Shown here: positions 32,211 through 36,557 of the stretch, piece by piece | How positions within the stretch are numbered: the first letter of the stretch is position 1 | Layout of the letters: every line of letters begins with the position of its first letter | Made by a program: the position numbers and the translations under genes | The notes under the pieces: model-generated | What the model saw: the letters and a program-made list of their open reading frames with translations, nothing else | Told to the model about the DNA's origin: nothing | Database searches by the model: none | Source: a bacterium | GTDB lineage: Bacteria > Desulfobacterota_D > UBA1144 | Direction: 5' to 3' | DNA length: 36,557 nucleotides | Assembly: GCA_002708105.2 (NCBI GenBank) | Contig: PAOQ02000013.1 | Coordinates: 1-36,557, forward strand

Positions 32211-33499
32211 TCTTTAATGTGTTAACAGTTTTTAGAGAGCTGATTAAGCCAAGTACTAAATATGGGATTCTGTCTAAGGCAATAAAAAATAAAAAAATCA
32301 AAATAAATATTTTTTCTTATTCTGACTACCTAAATGATAACGAAAGAATTGACGACAAACAATTTGGTGGTGATCCTGGAATGATCATTAAAGATGAGGT
32401 AGCATCTAAGGCTTTACGGTCAATCAAGAAACTAAACCCTGAAACAAAAACTATTTTCCTTACCCCAAAAGGAAGAAGGCTTAACAATAACCTTGCAAAA
32501 GAACTTTCCAGGTATAAGAATATATCCATTATCTGTGGCAGATATGAAGGATTTGATGAAAGAACCATAGATAAGCATGCCGATATGGAAATCTCTATTG
32601 GAGACTTTATTGTGTCTGGTGGAGAAACTCCTGCAGTTATATTGATGGATTCTATTAGTAGAATGATTAATGGTGTAGTTGGAAATGAAGAATCTGTTAC
32701 AAACGACAGTTTAAATAACTCATTATTAAAACATCCTGTATATACAAGGCCTGCCAGCGTAAAAGGAAAAAAGGTTCCTAAATTACTTGTATCAGGTAAT
32801 CACAAAAAGATTAGAGAGTTTAAAAGAAAAAAGTCTCTAATTGAGACAGTTAAGAAAAGAGAAGATTTACTTGAGTATGCAAATATAAACTCTCAAGAAA
32901 GAGAAATGTTAATGAAGATTAAGGCAAAAACTATTAAGTCCTCTTGTTATGTAGCTCTTGTTCATTATCCAATTGAAAATATTAAAGGCGAAATAATTAA
33001 AACATCGCTTACAAATCTAGACATACAGGATATTGCTAGAACTTGCCAAACGTATGGGATTAAAAAATATTTTATAACCCACCCTGTTAAGGAACAAAGG
33101 GAGCTGGCGAAGAATGTACTTGATTACTGGGAAAAAGGTACAAATATAAGAAATCATAGTACGAAACATGCTGCTTTAGAAAATATAGAAATTAAAAATA
33201 GTATTCAGACAGCAATAAAGTCAATAAAAGATATTCATGGTAAAAAACCTAAAATAGTTGCAACCGATGCAAGAATTATGCATAATATGGTTAATTATTC
33301 TGACATCAAGCGCAAATTAGATACTGATGATAATCCTTATTTGTTTTTGTTTGGAACCGGATGGGGATTAACTAATGAAGTTTTGGATAATTCAGATTAT
33401 ATTTTAAAGCCTGTCGGAAGCTATTATGAATATAATCATTTGTCGGTACGGAGCGCTGTTGCAATAATTTTAGATAGAATTTTTGGTTGTAAATTTTAG
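32207..33499 (+). CDS. trmD: TrmD fused to a second SPOUT RNA methyltransferase domain
   Basis: 430 residues. Residues 1-225 are TrmD, which methylates N1 of G37 in tRNAs: [42 protein letters not shown] and [10 protein letters not shown], with the catalytic Asp in the NDSLNN stretch. Residues 246-430 match the PF09936 family of SAM-dependent RNA methyltransferases: [22 protein letters not shown] and [16 protein letters not shown]. That domain is usually a separate gene between trmD and rplS; here both are in one frame, joined by a charged linker of about 20 residues. Its target is unknown to me. The TrmD half has Phe for Tyr and Asp for Gly in the usual YGGGaGM motif. The start overlaps rimM by four bases. 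Confidence 0.9.
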   Translation: MIFNVLTVFRELIKPSTKYGILSKAIKNKKIKINIFSYSDYLNDNERIDDKQFGGDPGMIIKDEVASKALRSIKKLNPETKTIFLTPKGRRLNNNLAKELSRYKNISIICGRYEGFDERTIDKHADMEISIGDFIVSGGETPAVILMDSISRMINGVVGNEESVTNDSLNNSLLKHPVYTRPASVKGKKVPKLLVSGNHKKIREFKRKKSLIETVKKREDLLEYANINSQEREMLMKIKAKTIKSSCYVALVHYPIENIKGEIIKTSLTNLDIQDIARTCQTYGIKKYFITHPVKEQRELAKNVLDYWEKGTNIRNHSTKHAALENIEIKNSIQTAIKSIKDIHGKKPKIVATDARIMHNMVNYSDIKRKLDTDDNPYLFLFGTGWGLTNEVLDNSDYILKPVGSYYEYNHLSVRSAVAIILDRIFGCKF

Positions 33500-33506
33500 G
33501 TGCAAT

Positions 33507-33848
33507 ATGAATATTATAGATAAATTAGAAAACAAAAGTCTTAGAGATATACCTGATTTCAAATCAGGGGATACCGTCGCTGTTTCATATAAAATTAAAG
33601 AAGGTGAAAAGGAAAGAATTCAGATCTTTGAAGGAATAGTAATTGCCAAAAGTGGTGCTAGTATAAAAGAAACTTTCACAGTTAGAAAAATCTCATATGG
33701 TATTGGAACAGAAAGAATTTTTCCAATTCATTCCAAGCAAATAGATAAAATTGTTGTCAAGAAAAAAGGTAAAGTAAGAAGAGCTAAGCTTTACTATATC
33801 AGAGGACTTTCCAAGAAAGCATCAAGAATTAAAGAAAGTACTAAATAA
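33507..33848 (+). CDS. rplS: 50S ribosomal protein bL19
   Basis: 113 residues from the ATG at 33507, seven bases after trmD; an upstream start within trmD would add eight non-family residues. AGGTG stands before the ATG. Motifs: [46 protein letters not shown] and a terminal [15 protein letters not shown]. bL19 lies at the subunit interface. The stop codon touches the stop of the convergent phosphatidyltransferase gene with no base between; no hairpin is visible there. Confidence 0.96.
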   Translation: MNIIDKLENKSLRDIPDFKSGDTVAVSYKIKEGEKERIQIFEGIVIAKSGASIKETFTVRKISYGIGTERIFPIHSKQIDKIVVKKKGKVRRAKLYYIRGLSKKASRIKESTK

Positions 33849-34628
33849 TTATTGTTTTAAACCTAGTAATAATCTTTGAATGGTTGCATATAAAGAAAGT
33901 ACTGTTATGAATATGATAGTTAGCATAAAGATTAAATGCTCTATTTCCAAAAAAGTAATACCATAATACTCAAAAGCTGAGCTGATTAGCCCTCCTAATC
34001 CAAGACATACAACACGCTCTGGCCTTTGCATAATCCCTATATTTGTTTTAAATCCATGATTTTCTGCAGCAGATTTAATATAGCTCACAGCCAGACTAAA
34101 AACGGCAGCAAGGTAAATAATAAATACGAACTGTGTTCCATAATAAAGAATCATTAAACCAAACATTACTACAATTTCAGAAAATCTATCAAGGCAACTA
34201 TCTAAGAACGCGCCCTTTTCTGATTGTGTTGAATTAATTCTTGCTACTCTTCCGTCTAAAATATCAAAACTTGATCCTGCAAGAAGAACTAAAGAAGCAA
34301 GAAAGATTGACCCTATAGAAAATAAAAAGGCAGTTATGAATGAAACCAAGAAAGACATTAGTGTCAGAAAATTTGGGCTAATTTTACTTTTAACAAGGTT
34401 ATCTTCGATTGGGGAAATTACATAAGTCCACCATTCCTTAAAAACATTCGATATAACTGTATTATCTTGATAGCCCTTAGTGCTCTTTGTAGCTTTTAAT
34501 ATAGTTTCATCATAATTATTCTTTATATCTTTGTACAAAAAAATTGTTAAGACTTTATAAAGAACAAGTATCAATATTATTGCAATAAAAATATTTTGTG
34601 GATTGATTAATGTAAAGTAATTTCCCAT
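33849..34628 (-). CDS. CDP-alcohol phosphatidyltransferase family membrane enzyme
   Basis: Transfers a phosphatidyl group from CDP-diacylglycerol to an alcohol, a step of phospholipid synthesis in the inner membrane. 259 residues. The active-site motif D-x2-D-G-x2-A-R-x8-G-x3-D-x3-D is complete (FDILDGRVAR to FLDSCLDR, about 121-148). Five or six membrane helices surround it, and one more helix precedes residue 30. The start is ATG 34628, with AGAGGA just upstream; a longer frame to 34679 would run into argS and lacks a ribosome site. Substrate alcohol (glycerol phosphate, inositol phosphate, serine or other) is not resolvable. It follows argS by 25 bases. Confidence 0.88.
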   Translation of the reverse strand: MGNYFTLINPQNIFIAIILILVLYKVLTIFLYKDIKNNYDETILKATKSTKGYQDNTVISNVFKEWWTYVISPIEDNLVKSKISPNFLTLMSFLVSFITAFLFSIGSIFLASLVLLAGSSFDILDGRVARINSTQSEKGAFLDSCLDRFSEIVVMFGLMILYYGTQFVFIIYLAAVFSLAVSYIKSAAENHGFKTNIGIMQRPERVVCLGLGGLISSAFEYYGITFLEIEHLIFMLTIIFITVLSLYATIQRLLLGLKQ

Positions 34629-34653
34629 AGTTCCTCTAATATAATAAAATCTA

Positions 34654-36297
34654 TCACATCCTTTCAGGTGATGAAACACCTAAGAGATTTAAACCATTTG
34701 TAAAAATTATCTTTAATGATCTTAATAGTACGATTCTGGCCTTTGTGAGCTCTAGGTCATCAACTAAAACTTTTGTATTTTTATAGTAGCTATGAAATAT
34801 TTTAGCTAATTCTTGCAAATAAAAAGCTATCTTATGTGGAGACATAGTATTCGATGACTCTAAGACAACGTCAGAAAAATTTAACATCTTTTTTATCAAC
34901 CTTATTTCTTGCTCCTCCTTCAGTAAAGACAAGTCAATTCCATCTAAACTACCACTACCCTCTTTATTCTTTGATAAAATACTATTAATTCTTGCACTCG
35001 CATATTGTATATAAAAAATAGGATTATCATCTGAACCCTCTCTACACTTATCTAAATCAAAATCAAAATGTGAGTCCGAACTTCTTGAGACCATCATGAA
35101 TCTTACTAAATCTTTGTTAAATTCGTCTAACATATCTTTAATCGTTGTATAGCTACCAGACCTTTTAGACATCGAAACATCTTTTCCATCTTTTATTAAT
35201 CTAACAAACTGAATAAGAACAAATTTAAGCTTGTTTAAATCATTCGATAATAAATTCATTGATGCATTTAATCTTGCAATATGGCTATGATGGTCAGCAC
35301 CCCAGATATTTACAATCAAATCAAATCCTCTTCTATACTTATCATGATGATAAGCAATATCATTCATAAAGTAGGTCGAAGTATTATCTGTTTTCCGTAT
35401 TACCCAATCATCATTATCACCAAAATCTGATGTTTTAATCCATTCTGCATTTTCTTTTTCATATAAGCCATTATTCGCTTTAATCAGCTCCCTTACTTCT
35501 AGTAATAAATCAGAATCATGTACTTTTTCTTTTTCTGAATACCATGAATCAAAACTAATATCTAACTCTTTAAGATCTTTTATTATTTCTTTTTTTAAAT
35601 ACTCTATGGCAAAATCAGAAAAAAAAGATCTGTCATTGTCTAGAATAGAATTGGAATTACTGCTTGATACTATCTCTTTAGCTATATCAATTAAATAGTC
35701 ACCTTTATATCCCCCCTCAGGAAGCTCAAAATCTAAACCAAGATTCTCTGCAATTCTTGCTTTTAGAGATTCTGCTAATAAACGAATTTGGTTTCCATAA
35801 TCATTTATATAATATTCTTTTGTGACATTGTAGCCAGAAAATTTTAACATTCTTGCAATCGAATCGCCTACAGCGGCATTCCTTAAATGTCCTAAATGTA
35901 GTAATCCTGTTGGGTTAGCAGAAACAAACTCTATTAGGACTTTTTTACCGTTTCCTGTTGATGAACCAAATTTTGCATCTTTTATAACTATATCTTTTAA
36001 ATATTCCTGATAAACGTTATTTGAAATTTTGAAATTAATAAATCCAGGCTCTTCAACTGAAATATTATCAAAGAAGGGGTCCTTGTTTCGATTTATTATT
36101 TCAAGGATATCTCTTGCTAAATCCATAGGCCTAGTTTTTAATTTTCCCGAACTTACTAAAGCAAAATTGGTAGAGTAATCACCATGTTCAGTATTTCTGG
36201 GAATAGATAAAGAGAGTTTAGAAAAATCTAAATCAGAAAACTTGCTATCATTTGCTAAGAACTCTTTAATTTTATTGGCTACTTTATCCTTTAACAT
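34654..36297 (-). CDS. argS: Arginyl-tRNA synthetase
   Basis: Charges tRNA-Arg. 547 residues, the usual length. The N-terminal additional domain (SIPRNTEHGDYSTN) comes first, then the HIGH-type motif in ANPTGLLHLGHLRN and NIWGADHHSHIARL; VSMSKRSG stands for KMSKS, a degenerate form common in ArgS. The anticodon-binding domain ends in the family-typical GLNLLGVSSPERM. It starts at ATG 36297, 20 bases after the histidine phosphatase. The identification is secure. Confidence 0.97.
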   Translation of the reverse strand: MLKDKVANKIKEFLANDSKFSDLDFSKLSLSIPRNTEHGDYSTNFALVSSGKLKTRPMDLARDILEIINRNKDPFFDNISVEEPGFINFKISNNVYQEYLKDIVIKDAKFGSSTGNGKKVLIEFVSANPTGLLHLGHLRNAAVGDSIARMLKFSGYNVTKEYYINDYGNQIRLLAESLKARIAENLGLDFELPEGGYKGDYLIDIAKEIVSSSNSNSILDNDRSFFSDFAIEYLKKEIIKDLKELDISFDSWYSEKEKVHDSDLLLEVRELIKANNGLYEKENAEWIKTSDFGDNDDWVIRKTDNTSTYFMNDIAYHHDKYRRGFDLIVNIWGADHHSHIARLNASMNLLSNDLNKLKFVLIQFVRLIKDGKDVSMSKRSGSYTTIKDMLDEFNKDLVRFMMVSRSSDSHFDFDLDKCREGSDDNPIFYIQYASARINSILSKNKEGSGSLDGIDLSLLKEEQEIRLIKKMLNFSDVVLESSNTMSPHKIAFYLQELAKIFHSYYKNTKVLVDDLELTKARIVLLRSLKIIFTNGLNLLGVSSPERM

Positions 36298-36317
36298 GGC
36301 AATAATTTTTATTAAAT

Positions 36318-36557
36318 TTAACCTTCACTAAACCTTACAATTTTATCTTCAACTTTTAAATGATCCGTAAAATTGATTGCTTCTAAGGATAAAACACCGT
36401 TAAGAAAACTTACTTCGGATATTGAACCAGATTCAGTTGTAAAATCAGTAAAAAATTTCAACTCTTTATTGGATATAGTACATAGCACAGAGGCGATTAC
36501 TAAGTTATGGGTGACAACTAGTATAGTGCTATCCTCAGGCAAGCCAAATACTATTGA
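36318..36557 (-). CDS. Histidine phosphatase family protein, C-terminal part (cut by the right edge)
   Basis: The frame is open from the window edge to a stop at 36318, about 79 residues. The visible part has DSTILVVTHNLVIASVLC, matching the second histidine motif (VVxHgxvi) of phosphoglycerate mutase-like phosphatases, followed by a short strand pattern. The catalytic RHG motif would be upstream, outside the window. A TTG at 36542 is not a likely start, because in-frame sequence continues to the edge. Substrate unknown; relatives include alpha-ribazole phosphatase and phosphoglycerate mutase. Confidence 0.7.
   Translation of the reverse strand, partial: SIVFGLPEDSTILVVTHNLVIASVLCTISNKELKFFTDFTTESGSISEVSFLNGVLSLEAINFTDHLKVEDKIVRFSEG

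Overview
The window is a gene-dense, AT-rich chromosomal segment of a bacterium with short spacers, many touching or overlapping genes and no insertion sequence, phage gene or CRISPR array. It carries housekeeping genes for purine synthesis, tRNA and ribosome biogenesis, protein targeting, DNA repair and replication. The genes match a streamlined, probably aquatic or marine, low-GC lineage; this is inference, as there is no rRNA here to place it. Some traits help: sigma-54-type promoters before both ammonium transporter genes, a TrmD carrying a PF09936-type methyltransferase domain (a family I associate with deltaproteobacteria-like genomes, where it tends to sit next to trmD), a canonical EtfBA pair, and several genes whose -10 box lies 5-6 nt before the start codon, suggesting leaderless mRNAs. 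I would not name a phylum.

Layout. 1-3689 (minus): a cut-off gene, guaA, guaB and a protein with a lysine-rich tail; guaB seems to begin at a non-standard AUA codon. 3855-6072: a MoeZ-type E1/rhodanese, then on the minus strand a DUF805 membrane protein, tRNA-Leu(CAA) and a NUDIX hydrolase. 6155-8892 (plus): tRNA-Ser(GGA), SRP RNA, dnaX, ybaB and recR, the same order as in Bacillus. 8975-10799: etfB-etfA. 10833-12969 (minus): murI and radA. 12970-13503: a possible small RNA ending in a strong terminator, an unlisted 59-residue zinc-ribbon protein and a Pro-1 tautomerase. 13508-16244 (minus): two amt genes, each with its own sigma-54-type promoter. 16345-21059: an acyl-CoA synthetase, a DUF3891 protein (minus), purE, tsaC and a DUF1015 protein. 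21081-23940: lepA, then an orphan membrane-anchored protein bracketed by two copies of the lepA 3' end. 23987-27129: a ThDP enzyme (minus), an uncharacterised helical protein and an SDR epimerase. 27201-33848 (plus): a topoisomerase III-like enzyme, then ffh-rpsP-khpA-rimM-trmD-rplS, a widely conserved block but with a minimal RimM and a fused TrmD. 33849-36557 (minus): a CDP-alcohol phosphatidyltransferase, argS and a cut-off histidine phosphatase.

How it fits together. Both RNA and protein parts of the signal recognition particle are here (SRP RNA 6251-6348, Ffh 29760-31091). guaA, guaB and purE serve purine synthesis. TsaC, TrmD and ArgS act on tRNA. RimM, KhpA, bS16, bL19 and LepA act on the ribosome. 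The most unusual points are the duplicated lepA tail around an orphan gene, the paired nitrogen-type promoters, the TrmD fusion next to a truncated RimM, the AUA start of guaB, and the repeated -10-N6-start arrangement.
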